Assembly (NCBI GenBank): GCA_003279855.1
Contig: QCGO01000002.1
Span: forward strand, 186,001 to 250,000
Source of the DNA: Prochlorococcus sp. AG-388-E21
GTDB taxonomy: Bacteria; Cyanobacteriota; Cyanobacteriia; PCC-6307; Cyanobiaceae
Reading direction: 5' to 3'
DNA: 64,000 nt
Shown: piece after piece, positions 7,937 through 18,699 of the stretch
Layout of the letters: every line of letters starts with the position of its first letter
Numbering within the stretch: the stretch's first letter is position 1
Notes under the pieces: model-generated
The model's database searches: none
The model's input: only the letters and a program-made list of their open reading frames with translations
What the model was told of the DNA's origin: nothing
Position numbers and translations under genes: made by a program

Positions 7937-10597
7937 ATGAAATCTCAAACTAAAAACACTCCAATTACAGGTGATGAAATAAGAAAAGAATTTTTAAATT
8001 TTTACCATGAAAAATTACACGAAATTATTCCAAGTGCATCTTTAATTCCTGATGATCCTACAGTTATGCTCACTATCGCTGGAATGCTGCCTTTTAAGCC
8101 AGTTTTTTTAGGATTGAAAGAAAGGCCATCAAAAAGAGCCACATCTAGTCAAAAGTGTATAAGAACAAACGATATTGAAAATGTTGGAGTTACTGCTCGA
8201 CACCATACCTTCTTCGAGATGCTTGGTAATTTTTCTTTTGGAGATTATTTTAAGAAAGAGGCTATTGAGTGGGCTTGGGAATTAGTTACTGATATTTATG
8301 GACTTTCTGCTGAGAATATAATAGTGAGCGTGTTTCATGAAGATGATGATTCGGTAAAGATTTGGAAAGAAGATATCGGGATTCATCCAAAAAGGATAAT
8401 TAAGCTTGGAGAAAAAGATAATTTTTGGTCTTCAGGGAAAACAGGTCCTTGCGGACCATGTTCAGAATTATATTATGACTTTAAACCAGAAAAAGGTCTT
8501 CAGAATATTGATTTAGAAGATGGTGATCGTTTTATAGAATTTTATAATCTTGTATTTATGCAATATAACCGTGACCCTGATGGTCAATTGACAGATTTGA
8601 AATACAAAAATATTGATACTGGAATGGGGCTTGAAAGAATGGCTCAAATATTGCAAAAGAAGAAGAATAATTACGAAACAGATTTGATTTTTCCAATTAT
8701 TCAAAAAGCTTCTGAGATCTCCAAAATTGATTATTATTCTTCAGATGAAAGAACCAAAATCTCTTTAAAAATTATTGGAGATCATATAAGAGCAGTTATA
8801 CATTTAATTTCTGATGGGGTAGTAGCAAGTAATCTTGGAAGGGGATACATATTAAGAAGACTTATTCGAAGAATGGTTAGACATGGAAGGTTGTTAGGCT
8901 TAAAAAATGAATTTTTATCGAAACTTGCAAGTGTAGGTATTAAATTAATGCAAGAGAATTATCCAGATTTAAAAAATAATTGTGACCATATATTGAGTGA
9001 GATAAAAATTGAAGAAATAAGATTCAGAGAAACTCTTGATAGAGGAGAGAAATTACTAGATGAATTGATTTCATCGGGTCAGAAAATGATTACTGGGTTT
9101 AAAGCATTTGAACTTTATGATACTTATGGCTTTCCATTAGAACTAACAGAAGAAATCGCTCAAGAAAACAATATTGGTGTTGATGTTAAGGGGTTTGACA
9201 AAGAAATGTCTGCACAAAAAGAAAGAGCCAAATCTGCTTCTCAGATCATTGATTTGACATTAGAGGGTTCATTAGAACGCGAAATAGACTTATTTGATAA
9301 AACTCTTTTTAATGGTTATGATTCACTGGATTCAGATGCAGAAATTAAGGGTATATTTTTGGAATCAACCTTGGTTAAGCAAGCAAGTGAAGGACAGAAA
9401 GTTTTAATTGTCCTTGATCAGACCTCTTTTTATGGAGAATCTGGGGGGCAAGTTGGTGACATTGGAAAGATATCCTCGAATGATCTAGAGGTTTTAGTTG
9501 ATAACGTCATACGAAAGAAAAACGTTTTTCTGCATTATGGAATAGTTAAAAAAGGAATATTATGTCTGGGACAAAAAGTTAAAACTAAAGTAAATGATTT
9601 GGCTAGAGCTAAGGCTGCGGCAAATCATACTGCTACTCATTTACTACAATCTGCTCTCAAAGTAGTTGTTAATGAAAGCGTTGGACAAAAAGGCTCATTA
9701 GTAGCATTTAATAAATTACGATTTGATTTCAATTCTTCTCAACCTATTACAAAAGATCAAATTTTTAAAGTTGAGACTTTAGTTAATTCTTGGATTTTGG
9801 AAAATCATTCTCTTGATATTAAAAACATGGCCAAGAGTGAGGCTCTCGAAAGAGGGGCAGTGGCTATGTTTGGAGAGAAATATGATGATGAAGTAAGAGT
9901 TGTTGATGTGCCAAGTGTTTCGATGGAACTATGCGGTGGTACTCATGTAAAAACAACATCTGAATTAGGTTGTTTTAAAATAATTAGTGAAGAAGGAATT
10001 TCAGCGGGCGTAAGAAGAATCGAAGCATTGTCAGGGCAATCAGCCTTTGAATACTTTAGTGATAAAAATTCTCTCGTAAGTCAACTTAGTGATTTGTTAA
10101 AAGCAAATCCTAACCAACTCCTGGATAGGGTTAATTCTTTGCAATCAGAGTTGATTAATAAAAATAAAGAAATACAAAAAATGAAGGATGAAATTGCTTA
10201 TTTTAAATACTCTTCGCTAAGTTCTTCTGTAAATAAAATTGGATTATTTTCGCTGATTATTAGTCAACTTGATGGACTAGATGGAAATTCTCTACAATCT
10301 GCAGCATTAGATTTAACTTCTAAATTGGGAAATAAGTCGGTTGTGATTCTTGGAGGAATACCAGATAAGGAAAATAGAAAATTGTTATTTGTTGTTTCTT
10401 TTGGGGAAGACTTAGTTAAAAGAGGTATGCATGCAGGGAAATTAATTAATGATATTTCACGTATTTGCTCTGGGGGAGGAGGAGGTAAACCTAACTTTGC
10501 ACAGGCAGGTGCTAAAGATATTGATAAATTAAATGATGCTTTGGAATATGCAAGAAAAGATTTGAGGTCAAAACTCCTTAGTTATTCTGATAAGTAA
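7937..10597 (+). CDS. alaS: Alanyl-tRNA synthetase
   Basis: The 886-aa class II synthetase is of normal length. The N-terminal aminoacylation core is recognisable from [17 protein letters not shown] and the [16 protein letters not shown] segment. The editing domain carries the zinc/catalytic motifs HTATH (613-617 region) and CGGTH, and the C-terminal C-Ala domain ends in [15 protein letters not shown]. It charges tRNA-Ala and deacylates Ser/Gly mischarges; it also charges tmRNA, which is encoded in this window. Its last 16 bp overlap the 3' end of the convergent speA gene. Confidence 0.97.
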   Translation: MKSQTKNTPITGDEIRKEFLNFYHEKLHEIIPSASLIPDDPTVMLTIAGMLPFKPVFLGLKERPSKRATSSQKCIRTNDIENVGVTARHHTFFEMLGNFSFGDYFKKEAIEWAWELVTDIYGLSAENIIVSVFHEDDDSVKIWKEDIGIHPKRIIKLGEKDNFWSSGKTGPCGPCSELYYDFKPEKGLQNIDLEDGDRFIEFYNLVFMQYNRDPDGQLTDLKYKNIDTGMGLERMAQILQKKKNNYETDLIFPIIQKASEISKIDYYSSDERTKISLKIIGDHIRAVIHLISDGVVASNLGRGYILRRLIRRMVRHGRLLGLKNEFLSKLASVGIKLMQENYPDLKNNCDHILSEIKIEEIRFRETLDRGEKLLDELISSGQKMITGFKAFELYDTYGFPLELTEEIAQENNIGVDVKGFDKEMSAQKERAKSASQIIDLTLEGSLEREIDLFDKTLFNGYDSLDSDAEIKGIFLESTLVKQASEGQKVLIVLDQTSFYGESGGQVGDIGKISSNDLEVLVDNVIRKKNVFLHYGIVKKGILCLGQKVKTKVNDLARAKAAANHTATHLLQSALKVVVNESVGQKGSLVAFNKLRFDFNSSQPITKDQIFKVETLVNSWILENHSLDIKNMAKSEALERGAVAMFGEKYDDEVRVVDVPSVSMELCGGTHVKTTSELGCFKIISEEGISAGVRRIEALSGQSAFEYFSDKNSLVSQLSDLLKANPNQLLDRVNSLQSELINKNKEIQKMKDEIAYFKYSSLSSSVNKIGLFSLIISQLDGLDGNSLQSAALDLTSKLGNKSVVILGGIPDKENRKLLFVVSFGEDLVKRGMHAGKLINDISRICSGGGGGKPNFAQAGAKDIDKLNDALEYARKDLRSKLLSYSDK

Positions 10598-12528
10598 CTA
10601 CTTTTTCTTAAACTGGTTTCTATTTGTTCAATTAACTTTCGTGCTTCTTGAATAGTCAAAGTTTTATTATTGATGGCAGATTCAGTATTGACTCTTATAG
10701 ATTCAACTAAATTATCTGAACTGTAATCTAATAACTCTAAAATTTCTGATTTGCTATTTTCTTTAATAATGTTTTTAATTTTATAAGAATTATCTTCATT
10801 TATATCAATATGAATAACATTTGTATTTCCAAATAAATTATGAAAATTACCTAATGCTTCTTGATATGCTCCTGCCATAAAGATTCCTATTAGATAATCA
10901 TTATTTTTTTCTGGAGGATGTAAATTTAAAAGTGATTTAATTTTTCCATTGTCAATAAAACTATTCAGCTTGCCATCAGAATCACAAGTTAAATCCGCAA
11001 AGTTTCCCTTACAAAAGGGCTCTTCTAAGTGTCTATGAATTGGAATAATTGGAAAAACTTGATTAATTGCCCAAGTATCAGGAATAGATTTAAAAACTGA
11101 TAAATTTGCGTAATATGTTGATGCAAGTGTGTCTGTTATTTCATATAAGTCTGGATGGTTAATTTCATCACTCTCCAATTGATTTGCAATCTCTTGTGCA
11201 CAAGCCCATGTAAGCTCTTCTGCATACGCACGTTCTTCCAAACAAATAAATCCTAATCTAAAAGCGGCTAAGCAATCCTCTTTAAATTTTTTAGCGTCAT
11301 TCCATAATTCTATTATTTCAGATAAATCTTCTTTTTTATTTTTAAGATTCTTTAGCTGATTAAGGGTTTCTATCAGATTTGTGATGATTAATGATTGGTT
11401 TTTTTGATCGGATACTTTGACTTGGGAGCTGACATGACTTGTCCCTAAAATATTAAAAATTAAAACTGAACAATGACTGATTATCGCTCTACCACTTTCT
11501 GAGATTATGATTGGATGTTGAATATTATTTACTTCACATGAATCTTTTACTGTTGCAATAACGTCATTTGCGTAGTTTTGAAGAGAATAATTTGTCGACG
11601 TATTGGAAGAAGTTTTAGTTCCATCGAAGTCTATTCCTAAGCCGCCTCCAACATCTATATATTTCATTGGTGCGCCTAACTTAGATAATTCAACAAATAT
11701 TTGACTAGCTTCTTGTAATGCATCTTTTATTACTGATATATCACTGATTTGGCTTCCAACATGGAAATGCAGCAACTTCATTTCATTTATTAGATTTGCT
11801 TCTTTGAGCTCTTTTATTGTTAGCATTATTTCTGGAATTGATAATCCAAATTTGGAATTATCTCCCACTGATTTACCCCACCTCCCACTACTCTTACTTG
11901 ATAATTTTGATCTAATTCCAAGTATGGGGCTTGCTTTGAGATCTTTTACAGCTTCTATAATTCTTTTAACTTCATCTCTTTGTTCAATAACTATTATTGG
12001 CTGTTTACCAAGTTTTCTGGCTAATATTGCACTCTCAATATACTTTTTATCTTTATATCCATTACAAATTAAAAGTGATTTTTGATTTTCTAGGATTGAT
12101 AATCCAATTAATAATTCCGATTTGCTTCCTACTTCTAAACCAAAATTCCAAGGATCCCCATATTCAATGATTTTTTCCAAGACATTTTTTTGTTGATTAC
12201 ATTTAATAGGAAAAACTCCTTGATAAATATTTTTATAGTTATAAGTTTCTACAGCTTGGCAGAAGGCATTATTTAATTCCGTAATTCGGTCTTTTAAAAT
12301 GTCGTTGAATCTTATTATTAGGGGAGTATTGATTTCTCTACTTTTAAATTCCTTAACAAGTTTAAAAAGATCGACTTTTTTTTTGGATTTTCTATTTGGG
12401 CTTATCGATATATTGCCATCTGAATTAATTGAAAAATATTTCCCCCCCCATTTATCAATACCATACGTAGAAATACTATCTTCTATAGTCCAATTTTTAT
12501 TTAATTTTTTTGTATCAAAATCGGTCAA
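10582..12528 (-). CDS. speA: Biosynthetic arginine decarboxylase
   Basis: The 648-aa PLP enzyme of the SpeA (alanine-racemase-fold) family converts arginine to agmatine, the first step to putrescine and spermidine. The PLP-lysine segment reads [11 protein letters not shown], the phosphate-binding glycine loop is [12 protein letters not shown], and [13 protein letters not shown] carries the C-terminal active-site cysteine. Length and motifs match plant and cyanobacterial SpeA. It is convergent with alaS (16-bp overlap) and divergent from ndk, with a 122-bp shared promoter region. No other polyamine gene is in the window. Confidence 0.95.
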   Translation of the reverse strand: MTDFDTKKLNKNWTIEDSISTYGIDKWGGKYFSINSDGNISISPNRKSKKKVDLFKLVKEFKSREINTPLIIRFNDILKDRITELNNAFCQAVETYNYKNIYQGVFPIKCNQQKNVLEKIIEYGDPWNFGLEVGSKSELLIGLSILENQKSLLICNGYKDKKYIESAILARKLGKQPIIVIEQRDEVKRIIEAVKDLKASPILGIRSKLSSKSSGRWGKSVGDNSKFGLSIPEIMLTIKELKEANLINEMKLLHFHVGSQISDISVIKDALQEASQIFVELSKLGAPMKYIDVGGGLGIDFDGTKTSSNTSTNYSLQNYANDVIATVKDSCEVNNIQHPIIISESGRAIISHCSVLIFNILGTSHVSSQVKVSDQKNQSLIITNLIETLNQLKNLKNKKEDLSEIIELWNDAKKFKEDCLAAFRLGFICLEERAYAEELTWACAQEIANQLESDEINHPDLYEITDTLASTYYANLSVFKSIPDTWAINQVFPIIPIHRHLEEPFCKGNFADLTCDSDGKLNSFIDNGKIKSLLNLHPPEKNNDYLIGIFMAGAYQEALGNFHNLFGNTNVIHIDINEDNSYKIKNIIKENSKSEILELLDYSSDNLVESIRVNTESAINNKTLTIQEARKLIEQIETSLRKSSYLSE

Positions 12529-12650
12529 TTTTAGTTTTGTGGTTTATATAAGTTTTTGAAAATTACTCAAAACAATATCTTTTATTTTAATGATTACTTG
12601 CCAAGTTACCACCTAAAAGAAGAATATACATAGAGAGATTACTAAATTAA

Positions 12651-13109
12651 ATGATCAAAGAGAGAACGTTTCTTGCAATTAAACCAGATGGAGTTCAGAG
12701 AGGATATGTTTCAGAGATTATTGGAAGGTTTGAAAAAAAAGGCTTTAAATTGGTAGGTTTAAAACAATTAATTCCATCAAAGCAACTTGCTCAAGATCAT
12801 TATGGGGTACATAGAGAGAGACCTTTTTTTAAGGATTTAGTCGACTTTATATCAAGTGGTCCTGTGGTTGCCATGATTTGGGAAGGAGAAGGTGTAATCT
12901 TAAGCGCAAGAAAATTAATTGGTGCTACAAAACCACTTGAGGCTGAACCTGGCACTATAAGAGGAGATTTAGCTATTAATATAGGTAGAAATATAATTCA
13001 TGGTTCAGATGGTGAAGAAACTGCAAAATTTGAGATAAATTTATGGTTTGATCAAGATGAAATATGTGATTGGGAGACTTCTGATTCTGAATGGCGAGCA
13101 GAAAATTAA
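12651..13109 (+). CDS. ndk: Nucleoside diphosphate kinase
   Basis: The 152-aa protein has the full NDK fold: [15 protein letters not shown] at the N terminus, the Kpn-loop region [19 protein letters not shown], and the catalytic histidine His117 in NIIHGSD, which is transiently phosphorylated. It equilibrates NTP and NDP pools from ATP. It is a single gene, with its end 12 bp from the convergent thiO. Confidence 0.97.
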   Translation: MIKERTFLAIKPDGVQRGYVSEIIGRFEKKGFKLVGLKQLIPSKQLAQDHYGVHRERPFFKDLVDFISSGPVVAMIWEGEGVILSARKLIGATKPLEAEPGTIRGDLAINIGRNIIHGSDGEETAKFEINLWFDQDEICDWETSDSEWRAEN

Positions 13110-13121
13110 AGAAATTTATAT

Positions 13122-14225
13122 TTAAAATCTATTGAAACTAAATTTTTTAAGGAAAGTAGTTTCAATATTGTTGAGAGTTTTTTCTTGAATTAATTTGAAC
13201 ATAATATCGCTTGTAATTGCCGAAAAGAGTACCCCATTCCTGTAATGTCCCGTAGCTACATAAAGATTGATGATTTGAGTTTTTCCAATAATAGGCTTGA
13301 AGTCAGGTGTACAAGGCCTGAATCCCCACCAATGTTCCATTTGTGGCCAGTTTAATGCTTCTGGTAATAAAGATTTAATACCCTCCTGAAGTTGATTTAT
13401 GCCCTTTGGGGTATTTCCCTGATTAAATTCGGCCTTATCTTCAACGGTTGCTCCAACAACTATAAGGCCATCTTCTCTAGGAACTAAGTAAGTATTAGGA
13501 CCAAAAAGAACTCTTTTAATAGAATTTTCTGGACCTTGTATTGACAGCATTTGTCCCTTTACAGGAAAGATTGGTAAATTATTTAAAACTTTTTTACTCC
13601 AAGCACCGCAACATAAAATTACTTTTTCCCCAAAAATATTTTTTATTTCTCCAGTAGCGTTTAAAACTTTTGCACCAAGAATTTTATTTTTTTCTAAGAT
13701 TAATTCTTTTACATCTGCTCCTTCTTGGAACTTGACCCCATGCAAAGAACATGCACGTTCCAGAGCACGCATAAGCCTCCTTCTATTATCTATTTGCCCA
13801 TCTTGTTCAAAAAGTAATCCATGCTCCCAATTTGTATTTATTCCACTGATTTCTTTCTTTAGGTTTTTCTGATTTAAATATTTTCCATATTTATAAGTTT
13901 TGAATTTCTTCAATTTTTTTAAATTTTCAAACGGTACTACTATTCCACATTTTTTTAAACCACAATCAATGCCACTATCTTGTTCGATATTTTTAATCCA
14001 TTCTGGAATTAAATTTTGACTTTGTTGTCCAAATATGAATAATTCATCTTCAAGTCCTTCAGCATGGGTGGCTAGCATTCCTGCTGCAACGAATCCAGCA
14101 GATTCGCTTCTGTTTTTGCTTAAAACTTCAACTTTAAATTTATTACGTGCAAATTCATAAGCAATAGATAAACCTATTAATCCTCCACCAATAATTAAAA
14201 TTGTATTTTTAGTTTCTGATCGCAT
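13122..14225 (-). CDS. thiO: Glycine oxidase ThiO / DadA-like FAD oxidoreductase
   Basis: A 367-aa D-amino-acid-oxidase-family flavoprotein. The N-terminal dinucleotide fold is ILIIGGGLIGLSIAYEFA, followed by the FAD-contact segment SAGFVAAGMLATH and the C-terminal GHYRNGVLFSAITSD motif typical of ThiO. ThiO oxidises glycine to iminoglycine for the thiazole ring of thiamine. The alternative is another FAD-dependent amino acid oxidase (DadA/MnmC-C type), but the length and C-terminal motif favour ThiO. It is divergent from gatB with an 80-bp gap. Confidence 0.82.
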   Translation of the reverse strand: MRSETKNTILIIGGGLIGLSIAYEFARNKFKVEVLSKNRSESAGFVAAGMLATHAEGLEDELFIFGQQSQNLIPEWIKNIEQDSGIDCGLKKCGIVVPFENLKKLKKFKTYKYGKYLNQKNLKKEISGINTNWEHGLLFEQDGQIDNRRRLMRALERACSLHGVKFQEGADVKELILEKNKILGAKVLNATGEIKNIFGEKVILCCGAWSKKVLNNLPIFPVKGQMLSIQGPENSIKRVLFGPNTYLVPREDGLIVVGATVEDKAEFNQGNTPKGINQLQEGIKSLLPEALNWPQMEHWWGFRPCTPDFKPIIGKTQIINLYVATGHYRNGVLFSAITSDIMFKLIQEKTLNNIETTFLKKFSFNRF

Positions 14226-14305
14226 TTAATTATTTTTATAATTTAGATATGTTTTGATCCTCTTTTACCTTATATCCAATAAGATTAAGAGAGGAACATT
14301 TAATA

Positions 14306-15778
14306 ATGAAAAATTTAGAACCTTGGGAAGCTGTTATCGGTTTAGAAACCCATGTCCAGCTTAATACTAAAAGTAAAATATTTACAGCTGCATCAACAGC
14401 TTTTGGTGATGAACCTAATACTCATATTGATCCTGTTGTTTGTGGGTTGCCAGGAACTCTCCCTGTTTTAAATAAGACTGTTTTAGAGTATGCAGTAAAA
14501 ACCTCTCTAGCACTAAATTTAAATGTGGCAGAACATTGTAAATTTGATAGAAAACAATACTTTTATCCTGATTTGCCTAAAAATTATCAAATCTCTCAAT
14601 TCGATGAACCTTTAGCAGAAAATGGCTGGTTAGAAGTTGAAATAGCAGAAAAAGATAAAGAAACGTACTTAAAAAAAATCGGTATAGAAAGACTTCATAT
14701 GGAGGAAGATGCTGGTAAATTAGTTCATGTAGGTAGCGATCGATTGGCTGGTTCTAAATATTCATTGGTAGATTACAACCGGGCAGGTATAGCACTCGTT
14801 GAGATCGTAAGTAAACCAGACATTAGGACAGGTAGAGAGGCATCAGAATATGCTTCAGAAATAAGAAGAACTGTTAGATACCTTGGTGTTTCAGACGGCA
14901 ATATGCAGGAGGGATCACTAAGATGCGATGTAAACATTTCAGTTAGGAGAGGCCCTAATGCCCCTTTCGGGACCAAAGTTGAAATAAAGAATATGAATTC
15001 TTTCTCTGCTATTCAAAAGGCTTGTGAGTATGAAATAGAAAGACAAATTGATGTCTATGAGAATGGAGGAGTAATTTATCAAGAAACTAGGCTTTGGGAC
15101 GAAGCTAAGCAATTAACAAAAAGTATGAGATTAAAAGAGGGTAGTAGTGATTATAGATATTTCCCAGACCCAGATCTTGGCCCAATTGAAATATCAAAAG
15201 AACAAAAGGATCAATGGCTTAATGAATTGCCCGAATTACCTTCTAAGAAGAGACAAAAATATGTCAAAGAATTAGGCTTGTCACCATATGATTCAAGAGT
15301 TATTTCGGATGAAGTATTTATGGCAAACTTCTTTGAAGAGACCGTAGCAAATGGAGCCGACCCTAAACTCGCATCAAATTGGATAACAAGTGATATAGTT
15401 GGTTATTTGAAATCAAATAAACAAAGTTTTGCTGAATTAAAGCTTAGCCCTATTAACCTTGCAGAAATGATTAATATGATTTCTAAGAAAGTTATTAGTG
15501 GAAAAATAGCAAAAGAAATCTTACCAGAATTAATTCAGGATAATATTTCTCCACAAAAGGTAGTTGAAGAAAAAGGCTTGGCGATGATATCTGATTCTGC
15601 AAGCATTTTACCTATTATTGAAGAACTTATTATTGAATATCCCAAAGAGGTTAAATCTTTTAAAGAGGGAAAAACTAAACTCCTTGGCTTTTTTGTAGGA
15701 CAGCTGATGAAAAAAACTAAAGGTAAAGCAGATCCCAAACTTGCTAATAAACTCATTTCAGAAAAACTAAATAGTTAA
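14306..15778 (+). CDS. gatB: Asp-tRNA(Asn)/Glu-tRNA(Gln) amidotransferase subunit B
   Basis: The 490-aa GatB begins with the family hallmark WEAVIGLETHVQLNTKSK. It contains DYNRAGIALVEIVSKPD and a kinase-like SSDYRYFPDPDLGP segment, and ends in a YqeY-like helical tail. Within GatCAB it activates the side-chain carboxyl of mischarged Glu-tRNA(Gln) or Asp-tRNA(Asn) for amidation. GatA and GatC are not in the window, which is usual where the subunit genes are scattered. The stop is 3 bp from the convergent coaE. Confidence 0.97.
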   Translation: MKNLEPWEAVIGLETHVQLNTKSKIFTAASTAFGDEPNTHIDPVVCGLPGTLPVLNKTVLEYAVKTSLALNLNVAEHCKFDRKQYFYPDLPKNYQISQFDEPLAENGWLEVEIAEKDKETYLKKIGIERLHMEEDAGKLVHVGSDRLAGSKYSLVDYNRAGIALVEIVSKPDIRTGREASEYASEIRRTVRYLGVSDGNMQEGSLRCDVNISVRRGPNAPFGTKVEIKNMNSFSAIQKACEYEIERQIDVYENGGVIYQETRLWDEAKQLTKSMRLKEGSSDYRYFPDPDLGPIEISKEQKDQWLNELPELPSKKRQKYVKELGLSPYDSRVISDEVFMANFFEETVANGADPKLASNWITSDIVGYLKSNKQSFAELKLSPINLAEMINMISKKVISGKIAKEILPELIQDNISPQKVVEEKGLAMISDSASILPIIEELIIEYPKEVKSFKEGKTKLLGFFVGQLMKKTKGKADPKLANKLISEKLNS

Positions 15779-15781
15779 TTT

Positions 15782-16396
15782 CTAGACAAGTTTTTGTATT
15801 GTATTCTTCCATAATTGTTTATTATTTGAATTGTCTAAAATTACATCTGAAAATTTAGATTTATCTTCAAAATTTAATTGAAGATTGATAATTTTCTCAG
15901 CCTCATTTTCACTGATTATATTTCTTTTCATAAGTCTTTTCTTTTGGACTTCTTTTGGGCATTTTACTAACCATATTTCTGTACAAATATCCGTAAATTT
16001 CGCTTCAAACAGCAAAGGAATAACTAAAAGTAAAATTTTATTTTTATCAAATTGATTACATTTTTCTATCATTTTTTCTTTTATTAATGGATGAAGAAGA
16101 TTTTGAATCCATTTTCTATGTATAGAATTTTCGAAAATAATTTTTTTTAATAATTCCCTGTTTATTTCATTTTCTGAAGAATGTTGATCAACTATTTGAG
16201 GTCCAAAATAAGCGATAACTTTCTTATAGCAATTACTTTTCGGCTTGATTAGATCTTTTGAATATTGATCTGCATCCAATATCGGAATGTCTATATATTC
16301 TTTTATGTATTTAGCTATAGTAGATTTGCCACTTGCAATACCACCAGTAAGACCTATTCTTCGTTGTTTATTATTTAATTTTGGGTGGATGCTCAT
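15782..16396 (-). CDS. coaE: Dephospho-CoA kinase
   Basis: A 204-aa P-loop kinase with Walker A GLTGGIASGKST near residue 15, the DAD substrate segment (ILDADQYSKDLI), and a lid region rich in Lys/Arg (VQKKRLMKRN). It adds the final 3'-phosphate of coenzyme A. A second CoA gene, coaX, lies at about 50 kb in the same window but is not linked transcriptionally. It is divergent from argJ, with only 20 to 75 bp depending on the argJ start. Confidence 0.95.
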   Translation of the reverse strand: MSIHPKLNNKQRRIGLTGGIASGKSTIAKYIKEYIDIPILDADQYSKDLIKPKSNCYKKVIAYFGPQIVDQHSSENEINRELLKKIIFENSIHRKWIQNLLHPLIKEKMIEKCNQFDKNKILLLVIPLLFEAKFTDICTEIWLVKCPKEVQKKRLMKRNIISENEAEKIINLQLNFEDKSKFSDVILDNSNNKQLWKNTIQKLV

Positions 16397-16470
16397 AAAT
16401 TTAATAAGAATCTATATTGCAGTGTTTTAATAGAAAGAATAGTTATTATGAATTTAATTTACAAAACAGA

Positions 16471-17709
16471 TTGATTCAGCTTGAGAATAATTGGTCATTT
16501 GTGAGTGATGGCGAAGAAAAGCCTGATGGTTTTTCTTTCGCGGGAATCACTGCAGGATTAAAGGATTCTAATAAGAAAGACTTGGCTTTAATATTAGCCC
16601 CAGAAAATAGCATTTGTAGTGGCTTGTTTACACAATCAATAGTTCGAGCATCCTGTGTAGATATTTGTGAACAAAGGATTAAAAAGTCTTCAGGTCTTAT
16701 AAGAGCAATATTAATAAACTCCGGACAAGCAAATGCCTGTACAGGTGATTATGGTATTCAACATACTTTGTTTGCTACGAAGGAGGTCTCACAACTATTA
16801 GGAATAAATGAAGAAGAAGTTTTAATGTGCTCAACTGGTGTAATTGGTATACCGATTCAAATAAAAAACTTAATTGATAATTTGCCTAATTTGGTCAAGG
16901 AGTTAAAAACAAATAGTTTACAGAATGCTGCAGAAGCTATTTTAACTACTGATTTAGTTGATAAAAAAATAACTATAGAAACATTTATTGAAGGTAGAAA
17001 GGTAAAGATATCTGGCTTCGCAAAAGGATCAGGAATGATTTATCCGAATATGGCTACTATGTTAGCCTTTCTTACATGTGATGTTGGTGTTGATAAAGAA
17101 GAATGGGACAAGATGATTTCTATTGCTGTTAAAAAGTCTTTTAATGCTATTTCTGTGGATGGAGAGACAAGTACTAATGATGCCTTTATAGGAATAAATT
17201 CAGGAAAAAAAATTGATAAGAAATTTTTATCAAAGATTCAATCAGGAATTGATATTGTATGCCAGAGCTTGGCAAAAAATATCGCTAGAGATGGAGAAGG
17301 CGCAAATTGTTTGCTAGAGGTTTTGGTTGAGGGAGCCAAGAATAATTCAGATGCAATTAAAATAGCGAAATCTATATGTAATTCTTCACTGGTAAAAACT
17401 GCAATTAATGGGTGTGATCCAAATTGGGGCAGAATTATTTCAGCTGCTGGTAATTCTGGAATTGTTTTTAACTTAGATGTCCTTGATTTATATATTGGAG
17501 ACTTTCAGATTTTGAAAAAGGGTAAGTTAAATAAATATGATTCCAAAAAAGTTGCCAATTACATGCAAACAAGAATGAATGGTAAATATTTAGTTGAGGA
17601 TATAGTATCTATAGCTCTTAATCTTAATTCTGGTTCAGAAAAAGGAACTGCTTGGGGTTGTGATTTGTCTAAAAAGTACGTTGAAATAAATAGCGAATAC
17701 ACTACTTAA
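16471..17709 (+). CDS. argJ: Bifunctional ornithine acetyltransferase / N-acetylglutamate synthase
   Basis: ArgJ recycles the acetyl group in arginine synthesis. Family marks are GFSFAGITAGLK, the self-cleavage motif KGSGMIYPNMATMLAFLT (the nucleophile Thr follows the Ala-Thr pair), and the C-terminal GCDPNWGRI. The open frame reaches a TTG at 16417, but that start would lie 20 bp from coaE and add 18 residues not expected in the family. The TTG at 16471 gives 412 aa beginning just before NWSFV, close to normal. Arginine made here is also the substrate of SpeA upstream. Start confidence is moderate, function high. Confidence 0.93.
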   Translation: MIQLENNWSFVSDGEEKPDGFSFAGITAGLKDSNKKDLALILAPENSICSGLFTQSIVRASCVDICEQRIKKSSGLIRAILINSGQANACTGDYGIQHTLFATKEVSQLLGINEEEVLMCSTGVIGIPIQIKNLIDNLPNLVKELKTNSLQNAAEAILTTDLVDKKITIETFIEGRKVKISGFAKGSGMIYPNMATMLAFLTCDVGVDKEEWDKMISIAVKKSFNAISVDGETSTNDAFIGINSGKKIDKKFLSKIQSGIDIVCQSLAKNIARDGEGANCLLEVLVEGAKNNSDAIKIAKSICNSSLVKTAINGCDPNWGRIISAAGNSGIVFNLDVLDLYIGDFQILKKGKLNKYDSKKVANYMQTRMNGKYLVEDIVSIALNLNSGSEKGTAWGCDLSKKYVEINSEYTT

Positions 17710-17944
17710 TTTTTAGCAGCTCAATTGGTAAATATTCGTTTATGTAAAGAAAGAGGATTGAAATAGTTCCTATTACAGAGCCAATAAAACTTCCAATAAA
17801 ATAATTAAATATCTTGGGTTGCATGATTTGTGAGTTTTCTCCATTTTCTATTTCAAAATCAGGAGAATCAACTACTTTTAGGCGCTGATTAGTTGTTGGT
17901 TGTTTAAGTTGTTGGTGTCGGATGAGTGCTTCGAAATCAGGCAT
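17702..17944 (-). CDS. Small single-pass membrane protein overlapping parA
   Basis: An 80-aa ORF with an ATG start (MPDFEALIRHQQLKQ) that lies inside the 3' end of the ParA-like gene, in another frame, with a 67-bp overlap. It has a polar N-terminal half and one membrane segment near 48-68 (FIGSFIGSVIGTISILFLYI), so it probably presents a cytoplasmic or external N-terminal domain. The clean hydrophobic profile and convergent close fit with argJ argue for a real gene. The function is unknown; because of the overlap it may be translationally coupled to ParA. Confidence 0.55.
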   Translation of the reverse strand: MPDFEALIRHQQLKQPTTNQRLKVVDSPDFEIENGENSQIMQPKIFNYFIGSFIGSVIGTISILFLYINEYLPIELLKIK

Positions 17945-18549
17945 GGAATTTGAGATGCAATGGAACAGTAGGCAGACCAGCCCGTCATTCGACGAGGATC
18001 TGATCTTCCTAAATCGTCTACAGCTTCAAATACTGCATTTCCAGATGCTTCTGCTTTATCAAATGCTGAAAGTAAAGGAATAAATGTATCAAAAACGTGT
18101 AAACCGAAATTTTTTAACGCTGCCTTAGCTTGTTGAGCTGCTTTTTGTTGTCTGAAATCTACTTTTACAATTACGACTGCATGGTTAACTTTTAAAGTAT
18201 TTAATAAGCTGGCTAATTCAACAGTTAATTCAACAGACCTTGCTTTTGCGGTTGTGGGTAAAATAACTAAATCTGATCCGTAGGCAAGATGTTTAAGTTC
18301 TTCTGTATCACTGCTTGCCTGGCCATCAGTAATAACAATTTCCGAGGATCTGGAGGCTTTTGCGGCTGAACTAACTGGAAAAATGGGAAATGGAAGATTT
18401 CCTCTGGATGAGTAGGCTAATGCTGATCTATTTTTATCAGCATCAACTATACATACCTTTTTGCCTTCAGAATGCCATACACTTGCAAGATGAATACTTG
18501 TGCAAGTTTTAGCAACACCTCCTTTTTGCCCGCAAACAGTAATAAACAA
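17878..18549 (-). CDS. Orphan ParA/MinD-family ATPase
   Basis: The 223-aa protein has the deviant Walker A motif GQKGGVAKT (residues 7-15) with both lysines, a CIVDADKNRSALA Walker A' strand and a Walker B-like VITDGQ. It belongs to the ParA/Soj superfamily, whose ATP-dependent dimers position cargo on nucleoid or membrane. No parB or parS-like repeats are nearby, so it is an orphan and need not segregate DNA; some cyanobacterial orphan ParAs position carboxysomes (McdA). The DG in place of DTPP in Walker B is a divergence worth noting. Cargo unknown. Confidence 0.82.
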   Translation of the reverse strand: MFITVCGQKGGVAKTCTSIHLASVWHSEGKKVCIVDADKNRSALAYSSRGNLPFPIFPVSSAAKASRSSEIVITDGQASSDTEELKHLAYGSDLVILPTTAKARSVELTVELASLLNTLKVNHAVVIVKVDFRQQKAAQQAKAALKNFGLHVFDTFIPLLSAFDKAEASGNAVFEAVDDLGRSDPRRMTGWSAYCSIASQIPCLISKHSSDTNNLNNQQLISA

Positions 18550-18699
18550 TTTTTTACTAATATTTTCCTTACTTTGGAGAATAATTTCTTAATGTCAATA
18601 GGTAATTATTTGAAAAGTTTTAAAACTTATATTTCCTAAATACTCTTTTGTGGAATATATAGTTTCGAGTAATCTTAAAAGTATGTTTAAAAATAGTAA

